From Acidicapsa acidisoli (lineage in GTDB: Bacteria > Acidobacteriota > Terriglobia > Terriglobales > Acidobacteriaceae): a stretch of DNA of 64,000 bases. Positions 1-9,565 of the stretch are shown here, in pieces. The notes beneath the pieces were generated by a model. That model ran no database searches and was not told the origin of the DNA. It was given only the letters and a program-made list of their open reading frames with translations. Numbering within the stretch: the stretch's first letter is position 1; each line of letters opens with the position of its first letter. The DNA lies in assembly GCF_025685625.1 (NCBI RefSeq), contig NZ_JAGSYI010000001.1:62001-126000 (forward strand). The letters run 5' to 3'. The position numbers and the translations under genes were made by a program.

Positions 1-729
1 TCGGATTCGGTCGGTGAGTGGACGGTCGGCGATCAACTCAGCCCGCAGCTTGAGCAGACCCTGTGCAAGCTCTGGTTCGCTGCGCATGAGCGCTGCCTCG
101 GCATCGGGCTGTGCCGTGTCAATGACGGTTCCAGAAGCCAGCACGAGGGTCATCGAGCGGACCGTGTTGTACGCGTTGCGCTCAATCTTGCACCGCATCC
201 CACCTGAGTTGTTGGCGATGACCCCGCCGATCGTGCACGCATTGATGCTCGCTGGGTCAGGTCCCAGGCGACGACCGTGTTTGCGTAGGAAGGTACTGGC
301 GTGCCCGAGAATAACACCGGGCCGGGCACGAAGCAGACTGCCTCCGTCCGCGAGCGACATGCCATACCAATGTTTACGGACATCGATCAGGATGTCGTCC
401 GATTGCGCCTGTCCGCAGAGGCTCGTCCCTGCTGCGCGGAAAGTTGCATGTCGTCCGTTCTCGCGGCAGTATTTCAGTAAAGCGACAACGTCTCGGGTTG
501 TGCGCGGAGTTACTACGACCTGCGGAATGAGGCGATAGGGGCTGGCGTCGGAGGCGTAACGGATAAGGTCAATGGCACGATGCAGAACTTGATCTCCGCC
601 GATCAGTTTACTCAGCGCTTCGCGCAACTCCCGCGGCGTCCCGAAAACGCGTTCATCGGGAACGCGATCTTCAGCTGGTTTTCCCGATGTGTGACCGATT
701 CGAGCCGTGTCTGGTTGTAGTAGTGCCAT
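1..729 (-). CDS. FAD-linked oxidase (D-lactate/glycolate dehydrogenase type), N-terminal part, cut by window edge
   Basis: This is the first 243 codons of a flavoprotein that continues beyond the left edge of the window. The visible part is an FAD-binding type 4 (PCMH) domain. It has the early RYASDASPYR stretch, the ATFRAAGTSLCGQ segment and the diagnostic pyrophosphate loop around PDPASINACTIGGVIANN followed by SGGM. Together these are typical of D-lactate dehydrogenase (cytochrome) and other FAD plus Fe-S 2-hydroxyacid dehydrogenases, which oxidise a D-2-hydroxyacid and pass electrons to quinone or an Fe-S partner. The ATG at 729 is the first in-frame start, and its first residues (MALLQPDTARIG) precede the conserved domain. 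It lies 35 bp downstream of a fumarylacetoacetase-family gene on the same strand, so the two are probably co-transcribed. The substrate cannot be decided because the C-terminal half is missing. Confidence 0.85.
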   Translation of the reverse strand, partial: MALLQPDTARIGHTSGKPAEDRVPDERVFGTPRELREALSKLIGGDQVLHRAIDLIRYASDASPYRLIPQVVVTPRTTRDVVALLKYCRENGRHATFRAAGTSLCGQAQSDDILIDVRKHWYGMSLADGGSLLRARPGVILGHASTFLRKHGRRLGPDPASINACTIGGVIANNSGGMRCKIERNAYNTVRSMTLVLASGTVIDTAQPDAEAALMRSEPELAQGLLKLRAELIADRPLTDRIR

Positions 730-764
730 TTTGGGCGCTTCTCCTCGTAGGGTCTGCTGATGGG

Positions 765-1586
765 TCAGCGTTGAACGATCCGGTTGGCTATGCGGCCAAT
801 TCGCTCGATTTCAACTTCGACCACGTCGCCGTCGTGCAGGAATATGGGTGGTTTCCTGGCGACCCCGACGCCTTCCGGTGTGCCGGTAGCGATAACGTCG
901 CCAGGCTTGAGCGTCATTGCCCCTGAAGCATAGGCTCCGATTTCCGCGCCTGAAAAGATAAGGCCTGACGTGTTGCCGTCCTGGACGATCTTGCCGTTGA
1001 CGCGGGTCTGGAGATGCAATCGACCGGGATCTGGGATTTCGTCGGCCGTAACGATCCACGGGCCGAAAGGTCCTGAGCTGTCGGCGTTCTTGCCAAGTGT
1101 CCAGCGCTCGCTGGCCATTTGAAACTTACGGGCGCTGAGGTCGTTGAAACATGCATAGCCGAGGATCCCAGCCTTTGCGACCTCAGGTGTGACGTCTCGG
1201 AGCTCTGTGCCGACGACCACCGCCAACTCACCTTCCCAGTCGAAATGGTCATCGCGCGGTGGAATGGGGACGGATTGGCCATCGACGGACAGGGTCGAGC
1301 GCCAACGCGCAAAGATGTCGGGCTGCTCCGGCACCTTAAGCTGTGTTTCCTGAGCATGGGCGAGATAGTTCATGCCCGCGCAGAGTATGCGGGCCGTGTC
1401 CGGCAGCGGCGGAACTTGAATCAGGTTTGCGAGCGGCTCTCCACCGGAGCGCATCTGGGCGGCTGCCAATAGATTCTGCTGGGGGTTCGCCCAGAAGTCC
1501 TCAAGTTTGGCGACTGGCAGCGCCGTCTGATCGAGAACTCTGGCCATGATTCGGTCGTCGCCTTTCAGATATGCAATGAGTTTCAT
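765..1586 (-). CDS. Fumarylacetoacetate hydrolase (FAH) family protein
   Basis: A 273-residue protein of the FAH superfamily, whose members hydrolyse or decarboxylate 2-oxo/enol acids with a divalent metal. The C-terminal two thirds carries the fold: ILCAGMNYLAHAQE near residue 70, the metal-binding block FDWEGELAVVVG, then GYACFNDLSAR and a closing GDVIATGTPEGVGV. The length fits the single-domain family. I start it at the internal ATG at 1586 (MKLIAYL), because AAGGAGATCAGCA immediately precedes it; the longer in-frame start at 1622 has no such site. It is the first gene of a probable two-gene unit with the downstream FAD-linked oxidase. The pair suggests breakdown of an organic or aromatic acid, but the substrate is not readable from the sequence. 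Confidence 0.9.
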   Translation of the reverse strand: MKLIAYLKGDDRIMARVLDQTALPVAKLEDFWANPQQNLLAAAQMRSGGEPLANLIQVPPLPDTARILCAGMNYLAHAQETQLKVPEQPDIFARWRSTLSVDGQSVPIPPRDDHFDWEGELAVVVGTELRDVTPEVAKAGILGYACFNDLSARKFQMASERWTLGKNADSSGPFGPWIVTADEIPDPGRLHLQTRVNGKIVQDGNTSGLIFSGAEIGAYASGAMTLKPGDVIATGTPEGVGVARKPPIFLHDGDVVEVEIERIGRIANRIVQR

Positions 1587-2051
1587 TGCTGATCTCCTTG
1601 ATCTCAGCTCGTGACACTTCATTCAAAAGCAAGTGTGAGCCAAACTCGCTCCGCAGTTTCCGCGACCCGCGTTCCTTCTTCAACAAATATCCACCCAGCT
1701 ATGGTCGATCCTGTGCCGCCACCGAAAATCACTAAAACACATTCTTCCGACTGCGTCTGCCCAGGTAACTGGGCGCCGTGACGTGTTGTCGGTGCCCTTC
1801 ATGCTTATTTTTGTTTCTGTGCGTCAGGCTCACTCTTGGCCTACTTTGTTTTCACGAAATCGGCGGCCGACGCTCCATCGAGGGAAGGCGCACAGCCGTC
1901 TTCTCGCACTACGCGTTCCTTCAACGCTATGTAAGCTGCACAGCCGAATTTCTTGCGCAGACCAATTTGAGTGCCTGGCCGCAGGAAATAGTGTCCAGCC
2001 TTTTAACGGAGCACGGCGAATGCCAGGAATCAGAGTCGCAACATCGCCTGA

Positions 2052-2136
2052 ATTCAAAAGGGTTGTGAAATAGCGTGTCTCGCCGGTATTCGTTGCGTGG
2101 CAAATCTCTGACGTCAAGGCGGAAAGGAGATTGACG
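2052..2136 (+). repeat. Dispersed intergenic repeat, copy 1
   Basis: This approximately 85-bp stretch aligns by eye with 15893-15985. Shared blocks are gaatt, gttgtgaaat-cgcg, the palindrome tgacgtca, and a-ggattgacgt followed by gcgca. The two copies lie in intergenic DNA and have drifted to roughly two thirds identity. Function is unknown. The conserved TGACGTCA core could be an operator, or both may be relics of a small mobile or leader sequence. Confidence 0.5.
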
Positions 2137-2176
2137 TGACGCACGAGTGCAGTTCGCTCACGCGTTCAACTTATCC

Positions 2177-2290
2177 AACCTGATGGAGGTGAAGGATCAG
2201 CGAAGCGCAAGGGCGACGCCGCGAGGCGGGGGTCTGAAGGAACCTAGTGCCACGAGGCGTGGCTTGATGCGCAGGAAAAATTTTGCATGA
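2177..2290 (+). mobile_element. Probable group II intron remnant (domain I fragment, no reverse transcriptase)
   Basis: The run tgatggaggtgaaggatcag, then cgaagcgcaaggg, a GCGA tetraloop hairpin (CGCC 2217-2220, GGCG 2225-2228) and tctgaaggaac resemble the conserved domain I segment of bacterial group II introns, which typically reads GCGAAGCGCAAGGGTG-stem-TCTGAAGGAAG. No intron-encoded reverse transcriptase and no domain V hairpin follow; the next gene starts at 2385. If correct, this is a truncated scar. The identification rests on recalled consensus, not on a search. The rest of 1587-2384 shows no credible coding potential. Confidence 0.45.
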
Positions 2291-2384
2291 GAATTGTGGC
2301 TCGTTTTCGGCCTTGACGGGGAGATCCAGAGCCGCGAGAGAATGCTATAAGATCTGGGACACGGGGCGCTCAGAGGGGGGATAA

Positions 2385-5300
2385 GTGCGGCGTCATGCGG
2401 GACTGCTGGCTACGGTGTCTTCTATTGTACTGGCGTGGTGCGCTTGCGCATTTGCGTTGGATCCGTCGCACGACATCAGCCAGTACGCGCATACGGCATG
2501 GAAGGCAGGCGCCCGTCTTACAACGGGCAAGATCAACGCGGTCGCTCAGACGCCTGATGGTTATCTATGGCGGGGCACAGATTTCGGCTTGCTCCGGTTC
2601 GATGGCGTGCGCGCGATTCCATGGCGGCCACCTGCCGGTCAGCAGCTGCCGTCTAACAATGTCTCTAGTCTATTGGCCGCTCGTGACGGGACCTTATGGA
2701 TTGGTACGCGGAAAGGGCCCGCCAGTTGGAAGGACGGCAGACTAAAGGAGTATCCAGAGCTGGCGGTTTCGTACGTCGTCAGAATCCTGGAGGATCGCGA
2801 AGGTACGATATGGATCAGCGGAGCTGACTCTCTGATCGGTAAGGTCTGCTGGTTGCGCAGTGGCATGGCCGATTGTCAGGGAGAGAATGCACGGCTTGGC
2901 TCTGGAGCCTTCGGCCTCTATGAAGACCGTCAGGGTAATATCTGGGTGGGCGCGGTGAGCGGGCTGTGGCTGTGGAAACCCGGTCCTCGAAAATTGTACC
3001 CGTTGACGGGCGAAATGTTCGGCGTCGAAGCCCTGGGGGAAGACAACGAGGGCGCGCTCCTCGTCGGCTGGAAGGGCGGAATCCACCGGTTCAATGACGG
3101 CAAAATCGAAACGTATCCACTCCGCGGCGTTGGGCAATTCACTGCCACATGCATTCTACGAGACCGCGATGGTGGGCTGTGGATTGGCACACGAACAGAA
3201 GGCCTTGTGCATGTCCATCAAGGCAGGACAGATGTATTCACTCCGTCCGATGGCCTTTCCGGTGCCACCGTGCAGAATATTTTTGAGGATCGTGAAGGCA
3301 GCCTTTGGGTAGCCACGGGGAGCGGTCTGGACCGATTCCGCGATTTCCCGGTGGCGACGTTTGCTGCGGGTCAGGGTTTGTCAAGGGATCTCGTGAGCTC
3401 GGTTCTGGCAGATCGAGATGGAAGTGTCTGGGTGGCAACCTATGGTGGTCTAGACAGATGGCGGGACGGAGGAATCAGACCATGGGCAATCGCGAAGGGA
3501 AACTCAACGGACTTAATCCGACTTCGCTGTTTCAGGATAGCCGTGGGCAAATTTGGGTGTCCACGAATCGTGACTTTGGCTATCTGGCACACGACCGATT
3601 TGTTCCAATAAGCGGTTTCCCTGGCGGTATCGTGGACGGCATCGCGGAGGACGGCCGGGGCGACCTATGGGTCGCAAACCAAAATGAGGGGCTCATCCAC
3701 CTATCTGCCAACAGAGTCGTGGAGGAAATTCCATGGACCCGCCTGGGACATAAAGAGAACGCAAAGGCCCTGACGGCAGACGCCGTGCGGGGCGGCCTGT
3801 GGCTGGGATTTTACGATGGAGGCGTTGAGCATTTCGCCGACGGTAAAATCCAAGAGTCGTATACAGCCGCCGACGGATTGCGCAAAGGCAGTGTAAACAG
3901 CTTTCGCATCGAGCAAGACGGCACATTGTGGGCCGCGACTGAGGGTGGCCTCAGCCGCTTGAAAGACGGCCGCTTTCTCACACTCGGCAGCAAGAACGGT
4001 TTGCCTTGTGACGGAGTGCACTGGACAGTCGAGGGCGATGACCGTTCCTTATGGCTGTATATGCAGTGTGGGCTGATTCGCATTGCACGTCCCGACGTAG
4101 AGGGTTGGACTGTTGCACTGGATAAGGATGACAAGCGAAGCATCGCATTCACAGCCTTTGATGGTTCCGACGGAACACCGACCTTCGCGGCGGCCCTCTG
4201 GCGCTACACGCCCGCAGTGACCAAGTTGTTGGATGGAAGGATCTGGTTCAAAGCTTTCGAAGGGGTCAGTGTCATTGATCCGCATCACCTTCCGTTCAAC
4301 AAACTCCCGCCGCCGGTGCACATCGAGCAAGTCACCGCCGATCGGAAGACCTACTGGCAGAACTGGTCGGGCGACGCATCATCCTCGCTCCTGAGGCTGC
4401 CGCCGCTGGTGCGCGATCTCACAATTGATTACACGGCGCTGAGCCTGGTTATGCCGGAAAAGGTTCACTTCCGCTTCAAGCTGGAGGGACAAGATCGGGA
4501 CTGGAGGGAGGTGGTCAACGACCGTGAGGTGCAATATTCGAACCTTGTGCCGGGCAAGTACCGCTTCCGCGTGACCGCCTGCAATAACAGCGGTGTATGG
4601 AACGAGGCCGGCGCATTCCTGGATCTTTCAGTCGCCCCGACGTTCTACCAAACGAACTGGTTCCGTGCTCTTTGCGTGGCCGCTTTCCTGACTTTGGTTT
4701 GGGTGCTGTATCGACTGCGTATCCAACAAGTACGGCACCAAGAAAGGAAGCTTCGGGATGTCGTTGAAACGATGCCGACGTTTGCCTGGACCACTCTGCC
4801 CGACGGCTCCGTGGACTTCGTCAATCGCCACTGGCAGGAATATACGGGGTTGTCCACCGAGAGTACAGTCGGCTCAGGTTGGCAAGCCGCTGTTCACCCC
4901 CAAGACTTAAAGCGCCACGCTGAAAAGTGGCGCGCCTCGGTGGCGACCGATGCGCCCTTCGAAAATGAGGTGCGCTATCGGCGGGCGGCGGATGGGCAAT
5001 ATCGTTGGTTCTTGACTCGTGCCGTGCCGCTGCGAGATGCGCGAGGCAAGATCGTCAAATGGTACGGAGTCTCGACCGACATCGAAGATCGCAAGCGCGC
5101 CGAAGAGCTACAGGCGGACCTCGCGCATATCACGCGCGTGAATACCATGGTGGAACTGACCGCCTCGCTTGCGCACGACATCAAGCAGCCAATTGGGGCG
5201 GCAGTAACAAATGCTGAAGCGTGTGCGCGACTACTTGATCGCGATCAGCCGGATGTGTTGGAGGCACGAGAAGCCGCTCTGGAAATGGCCAGAGACGCTA

Positions 5301-5812
5301 GGCGTGCAGCCCAAATCATCGACCGTGTCCGTTCGCTGTACCGAAAGGATTCTTCACACTGGGACATGGTCGACGTAAACGAAATCGTCGGCGAAATGGT
5401 CATGTTGCTACGAGGCGAGTCCCAACGGTATGGAATTTCGGTGCGCACGGAACTTGCAGAGGAACTTCCCACAATCAAGGCCGATCGTGTGCAACTGCAG
5501 CAAGTATTCATGAACCTCATGCTCAACGCAATTGAGGCAATGAAGGAAACCGGGGGCGACCTTAGCATCAGGTCGCAGCAGAATGAAGATGGTGAACTGC
5601 TGGTCTCAGTAACGGACAATGGCGTGGGATTGCCTGCCGGAAGAGCAGATGAGATCTTCAATGCATTTTTTACTACCAAGTCTCAGGGCACGGGTTTGGG
5701 ACTGGCAATCACCCGTTCCATTGTGGAATCGCACGGTGGTCGCATCTGGGCCACTGCAAACTCTGAACGAGGGACAACGTTTTACTTTACGCTCTCCAGT
5801 ACAGTCGCATGA
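2385..5812 (+). CDS. Propeller-sensor histidine kinase, two frames joined at a -1 slippery site (or frameshifted gene)
   Basis: Two overlapping frames together encode one 1142-residue sensor kinase. Frame A (GTG start at 2385 behind gagggggg) gives a signal peptide (residues 1-24) and repeated two-component-propeller blades of the type DGxLWIGT. It stops at 3611. Frame B continues the propeller without a break. It then gives a Y_Y_Y domain (about 665-750), one membrane span (about 760-778), a PAS domain (785-900), HisKA with phospho-acceptor His931 in SLAHDIKQP, and HATPase_c with the GTGLGLAITRS box. The frames meet precisely at GGGAAAC, 3497-3503. The paralogue at 10889 encodes the same architecture in one frame. 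The propeller should sense a ligand in the periplasm. Either a programmed -1 shift or a one-base deletion explains the break; zero-frame reading gives only a 408-residue secreted propeller fragment. Confidence 0.8.
3497..3520 (+). promoter_or_regulatory. Candidate -1 ribosomal frameshift signal
   Basis: The heptamer G GGA AAC (3497-3503) has the X XXY YYZ form and is in register with the incoming zero frame (AAG GGA AAC). Slipping back one base gives GGG AAA CTC and enters the frame that encodes the rest of the kinase. Four bases further on, CGGA (3508-3511) pairs with TCCG (3517-3520) around a five-base loop. A Shine-Dalgarno-like cggagga lies about 25 bases upstream (3467-3473). The stem is short, so stimulation would be modest. 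Confidence 0.4.
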
Positions 5813-5910
5813 CTGGATGAGCTTTCTCGCTGCGAGCGAATCCTACTTTGCACCTGATGAGTGTATGAGCGATTCTATTGTGTAATGTGGCGTGAGGGTG
5901 AATAGCGGAG

Positions 5911-8412
5911 ATGTCATCTCTGACCAAACGCGGAACCGGCGAAGGCGTTTATTCTTCGCCTCAGGTCGCGGGGCGGCGCTATGAAGCGGTACTTCGCCTT
6001 AGTGAATCTCTTTCCCAATGTCGGGATCCCGAGGATCTCACTGCGATCCTCTCTGAAGAACTGCGTGAGTTCCTCCCGTTCTTACAGTTCTACATCGTCG
6101 TCTACAGGGAGAACTCCGACGAAGTCGAATGGGCTGTAGTAGGGCGAGAAAAGAGCCTCATCGCTGGATACGCGAATGTGCCAGTTCAGGAACGACCATC
6201 CTGGCAGGCGTACAAGACCCAGGAACCTTACTACATCCATGATTGGGACACCGACGAGAGAGTCCCCGCACAACTGAAAAGGGGAATTGCAGATCAAGGG
6301 CTAAACGTCGGCCCCCTGGTTTTTGTACCCCTGACCACGCCGGATCGCCGTTTGGGCGCGTTGGGCATGTCCGGACCTGCCGCAACCGTCTACACCAGTG
6401 AGGACGTCAGCTTTCTGCAACTGATTGGCCGTGTGGTCGCATTTAGGATTTCCGACAGCTTCAATCTCCGGCAAGCGGAGGCAGCACGCTTGGAGTTGGA
6501 GCGCCAGAATGATCGGTTGCAACGCACTGAACGAGAGCTGCGCGAAGTGATCGAAACGATCCCGTGTATGGCGTGGTCTGCCACGGCAGACGGGAACGCC
6601 GAATTCTTCAATCGGCGCTGGTTGGACTACGCCGGGCTCACGGCGAATCAGGCGCGGGGCACCGGCTGGACAGCTGCACTTCATCCGAACGACCTCAATG
6701 GGCTTGTTGATTACTGGCAGCGAATTTTAGCCTCTGGTCGGCCAGGTGAGTTCGAGGCACGGCTGCGCCGTTTCGACGGAGAATACCGTTGGTTTCTGTT
6801 CCGCACAACTCCAAGCTTCGACGAAAATGGAAAAGTCATCAAATGGTATGGCACAAACATCGATATAGAGGAGCGCAAACGGGCGGAGCAGGATCTCAGG
6901 CGCAGCGAAGCTTATCTCGCCGAAGCACAGAGGCTGACCCAAACGGGTAGTTGCGCCATTCACGGGACAAGCCGCGAGATCTTGTACTGGTCCGAGGAAA
7001 TGTTCCGACTTTTCGGCTTCGATCCGCAACTGGGTCTACCAAGGTTTGAGCAATGGGTGCAGTGCATTCACCCCGAAGACCGCGACAAGTTCAAGCTGGC
7101 GAGCGATAGGACCCTGCTGAAGAATCTAGATTGCGACGTTGAATTTAGAATCGTGAAGCCCGATGGAACAGTTCGACACATTCATGGTATCGGCCATCCA
7201 GTTTTGAGTCCCGACGGTGAGCTTGTCCAGGCGGTTGGCACGATGGTCGACATCACGGAACGCATACGCGCTGAAGAAGGTTTAAAGCGGAGTGAAACAT
7301 ACCTGGCGCAAGCCCAACGAGTGGCCAACATGGGGAGCTGGGTTTTCGACACAATTCGAATGAAACCCGTGCATCTTTCAACGGAATGGCATCGCCTCCA
7401 AGACTTCGATCCTAAAGACGGTATGCCCACCTGGGAGCAAAGGCTGCAGCGGATTTATCCCGCGGATCGGGTCAGATATGAAGGGGCATTCAAGCGAGCA
7501 ATAGCCGAGAAATCGGATTTGGACGAGGAGTTCCGAATTCTGCTTCCGAACTCGACCGTCAGATATATTCGTTCCCTCGGCCACCCTGTTTTGGACGCAT
7601 TTGGCGAAGTAATACAAATGATTGGGGTGATAATGGACGTGACCGAAGGCAGGCGGGCTGAGCAAGAACACGAGAGATTACGGCAGGAACTCGCGCATCT
7701 GTCGCATCTGAACCGAGTCAGTACGATCGGGGAGTTGACGGCCTCATTGGCCCACGAAATCAAGCAACCAATTGGGGCGGCGGTTACAAATGCTCAAGCG
7801 TGCTTGCGATTTCTTGATGGGGACCAACTTAATCTAATCGAGGCACGCGAGGCTGCATTGGAGATGGCCAGCGACGCCATGCGTGCGGCCGAAATCATTG
7901 ACCGTGTCCGTTCCCTCTACCGAAAGGATTCTTCACATCAGGAGATGGTTGACGTAAACGAACTGATTCAAGAGATGATTGTTATGCTGCGCGACGAGGC
8001 CAATCGGCATTCCATTACAACGCGCACCGATCTCGGCCAAGGGCTCCCCAATCTGATTGCCGATCGCGTGCAGTTGCAGCAGGCATTGATGAATCTCATG
8101 CTCAATGGGATTGAAGCGATGCGGGACACGACCGGCGAGCTGAGCGTCAAGTCGCGGCTGGCTGAGAATTGTCAAGTGTTGGTTTCCGTCACGGATGCCG
8201 GGGTAGGGCTGCCCACCGAAAAGACTGACCAGATCTTTAACGCGTTCTTTACCACCAAACCGCACGGCACCGGGCTGGGACTTGCGATCACACGTTCCAT
8301 TATCGAGTCACATGGCGGCCGCGTGTGGGCCACCGCAAACTCGGTGCGAGGGACAACGTTTCACTTTATCCTGCCCTACGGAAGGCTGTGCACGCATGAC
8401 CCCCGCAAATGA
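5911..8412 (+). CDS. GAF/triple-PAS histidine kinase
   Basis: An 833-residue cytoplasmic-looking sensor kinase with no signal peptide or membrane span. Order of domains: GAF (about 25-190), a coiled linker rich in E/R/Q, three PAS domains with PAC tails (about 205-330, 330-455, 455-585), HisKA with His615 in SLAHEIKQP, and HATPase_c ending in GTGLGLAITRS. The catalytic core is almost the same as in the flanking propeller kinases, so all three derive from one ancestor with exchanged input modules. The kinase overlaps by 17 bases the start of a FixJ-type response regulator at 8396, its probable partner. A weak aatagcggag precedes the ATG. GAF plus PAS inputs suggest small-molecule, redox or light sensing. 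No haem-binding signature was identified, so the signal is unknown. Confidence 0.9.
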   Translation: MSSLTKRGTGEGVYSSPQVAGRRYEAVLRLSESLSQCRDPEDLTAILSEELREFLPFLQFYIVVYRENSDEVEWAVVGREKSLIAGYANVPVQERPSWQAYKTQEPYYIHDWDTDERVPAQLKRGIADQGLNVGPLVFVPLTTPDRRLGALGMSGPAATVYTSEDVSFLQLIGRVVAFRISDSFNLRQAEAARLELERQNDRLQRTERELREVIETIPCMAWSATADGNAEFFNRRWLDYAGLTANQARGTGWTAALHPNDLNGLVDYWQRILASGRPGEFEARLRRFDGEYRWFLFRTTPSFDENGKVIKWYGTNIDIEERKRAEQDLRRSEAYLAEAQRLTQTGSCAIHGTSREILYWSEEMFRLFGFDPQLGLPRFEQWVQCIHPEDRDKFKLASDRTLLKNLDCDVEFRIVKPDGTVRHIHGIGHPVLSPDGELVQAVGTMVDITERIRAEEGLKRSETYLAQAQRVANMGSWVFDTIRMKPVHLSTEWHRLQDFDPKDGMPTWEQRLQRIYPADRVRYEGAFKRAIAEKSDLDEEFRILLPNSTVRYIRSLGHPVLDAFGEVIQMIGVIMDVTEGRRAEQEHERLRQELAHLSHLNRVSTIGELTASLAHEIKQPIGAAVTNAQACLRFLDGDQLNLIEAREAALEMASDAMRAAEIIDRVRSLYRKDSSHQEMVDVNELIQEMIVMLRDEANRHSITTRTDLGQGLPNLIADRVQLQQALMNLMLNGIEAMRDTTGELSVKSRLAENCQVLVSVTDAGVGLPTEKTDQIFNAFFTTKPHGTGLGLAITRSIIESHGGRVWATANSVRGTTFHFILPYGRLCTHDPRK

Positions 8413-9022
8413 TGTCACAGTATTCCTTATTGATGATGACGCTCGTATGCGTGCGGCACTGGAGCGGCTCTTGAAGTCAGTCGGATTGCGCTCCGAATCG
8501 TTTGCAACGCCGCAAGACTTCCTCCGTCACAAACTTCCAGATGTCGCCAGTTGCCTCGTTTTGGATGTGCGGCTCCCTGGAATGAGCGGACTGGAGGTCC
8601 AACGCAAATTAAACGAGAGGAGAGTCAGCCTCCCTATCATCTTCATCACCGGTCACGGAGACATCCCCATGACCGTCGAAGCCATGAAATCGGGGGCGGT
8701 GGAGTTTCTGACAAAGCCTTTTCGGGATCAAGATCTCATCGATGCGATACAGCAGGCCCTGAAGCGTGACGATGAGTTGCGGCAACAACAGGCCGAGATT
8801 GCTCAATTGCGGGAACGCTACGCGAAGCTGACCGCACGTGAGCGCGACGTAATGCGTCTTGTTGTTTCCGGCATGCTTACGAAACAGATTGCCTCAACGC
8901 TCGCGTTGAGCGAGGTCACCGCGACCGTCCATCGAGGGCATGTAATGCGCAAGATGCACGCCAATTCTCCGGCCGAGTTAGGACGAATAGCAGAAAAACT
9001 TAAACTTCCTACAACGACCTAG
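8396..9022 (+). CDS. FixJ/NarL-type response regulator with LuxR-type HTH
   Basis: A 208-residue response regulator. The receiver domain (about 5-120) shows the acidic triad DDD at 13-15, the phospho-acceptor Asp57 in LVLDVRLPGMSG, a Thr in FITGHGD and Lys in FLTKPF. After a charged linker comes a LuxR-type HTH (about 140-200) with LTARERDVMRLV and MLTKQIASTLALSEVTATVHR. This layout matches FixJ/NodW/TodT regulators. I place the start at the ATG at 8396, preceded by ggaagg; the frame is open further upstream, but that part lies inside the kinase gene and has no domain. The 17-bp overlap with the kinase implies translational coupling and a cognate pair. Confidence 0.93.
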   Translation: MTPANDVTVFLIDDDARMRAALERLLKSVGLRSESFATPQDFLRHKLPDVASCLVLDVRLPGMSGLEVQRKLNERRVSLPIIFITGHGDIPMTVEAMKSGAVEFLTKPFRDQDLIDAIQQALKRDDELRQQQAEIAQLRERYAKLTARERDVMRLVVSGMLTKQIASTLALSEVTATVHRGHVMRKMHANSPAELGRIAEKLKLPTTT

Positions 9023-9029
9023 ACCTCGA

Positions 9030-9043
9030 GCCGCAAAGGCGGC
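9030..9043 (+). other. Short hairpin downstream of response regulator
   Basis: GCCGC (9030-9034) and GCGGC (9039-9043) form a five-pair stem with a four-base loop, eight bases after the stop codon of the FixJ-type regulator. No T-run follows, so intrinsic termination is doubtful. Confidence 0.3.
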
Positions 9044-9169
9044 TGCGCTCCTGCACGATTAAAGCTCACCCTATAGATACCTATCATTGTCCTTATCACA
9101 AGTCACAATTGCATTTTGCAGTGGCCGCATTGACCATGTACCTGTATGCCCAGAGCGAGGGTCCCAAAA

Positions 9170-9529
9170 ATGGTCGCGGTTGTCGAAGACGATGAATCGT
9201 ACCGGCTCGCGATGCAACGGTTTCTGAAATCAGCTGGCTTCTCTGTACGGTCGTTCCAGTCCGCAGAAGACTTCCTGGACTCAGGCTGCCAGCAGGAGAC
9301 GGGTTGTCTTATTGCCGATATCCGCATGCCCGGAATGTCGGGCTTGGATCTTCAGGCGAAGCTGAACGAAGATCATTGCCCGATCCCCATTATTTTTGTT
9401 ACGGCACATGGAGACGAAAAAATGCGGTTGCAGGCGATGAGAGGGGGAGCAGTGAAATTCCTCGCCAAGCCATTTGACGGCGCAATCTTACTGGAGGGTG
9501 TTCGAGCGGCCTTGGGAAGCGAAAGCTAA
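9170..9529 (+). CDS. Stand-alone response-regulator receiver domain
   Basis: A 119-residue protein that is only a receiver domain. It has acidic residues E6-D7-D8, phospho-acceptor Asp50 in LIADIRMPGMSG, a Thr in FVTAHGD and the conserved Lys in FLAKPF. No output domain follows, and the frame stops at 9529. I choose the ATG at 9170 (MVAVVEDD) because gaggg lies eight bases before it; the in-frame ATG at 9146 has no ribosome site. The next gene, 36 bp on, encodes a sigma-54 activator that lacks a receiver. Receiver and activator are therefore adjacent but separate, as if an NtrC-type regulator had been split, or the receiver may act as a CheY-like phosphate shuttle. Confidence 0.88.
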   Translation: MVAVVEDDESYRLAMQRFLKSAGFSVRSFQSAEDFLDSGCQQETGCLIADIRMPGMSGLDLQAKLNEDHCPIPIIFVTAHGDEKMRLQAMRGGAVKFLAKPFDGAILLEGVRAALGSES

Positions 9530-9565
9530 GACGGAGTTCAGCAAGGTTCTGACGAAAGGGATACT

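Noticed and set aside
1778-2144. Overlapping 96- to 104-codon frames on both strands
   Set aside because: No domain, no ribosome site, composition like non-coding DNA, and the region overlaps the repeat and intron-like scar.
8282-8395. Longer N-terminus for the FixJ-type regulator
   Set aside because: The extra 38 residues lie inside the kinase gene in another frame and show no domain; the ATG at 8396 has a ribosome site.
9100-9145. Possible sigma-54 -24/-12 element (gtggccgcattgacc)
   Set aside because: The GC of the -12 element is missing and the spacing is wrong.
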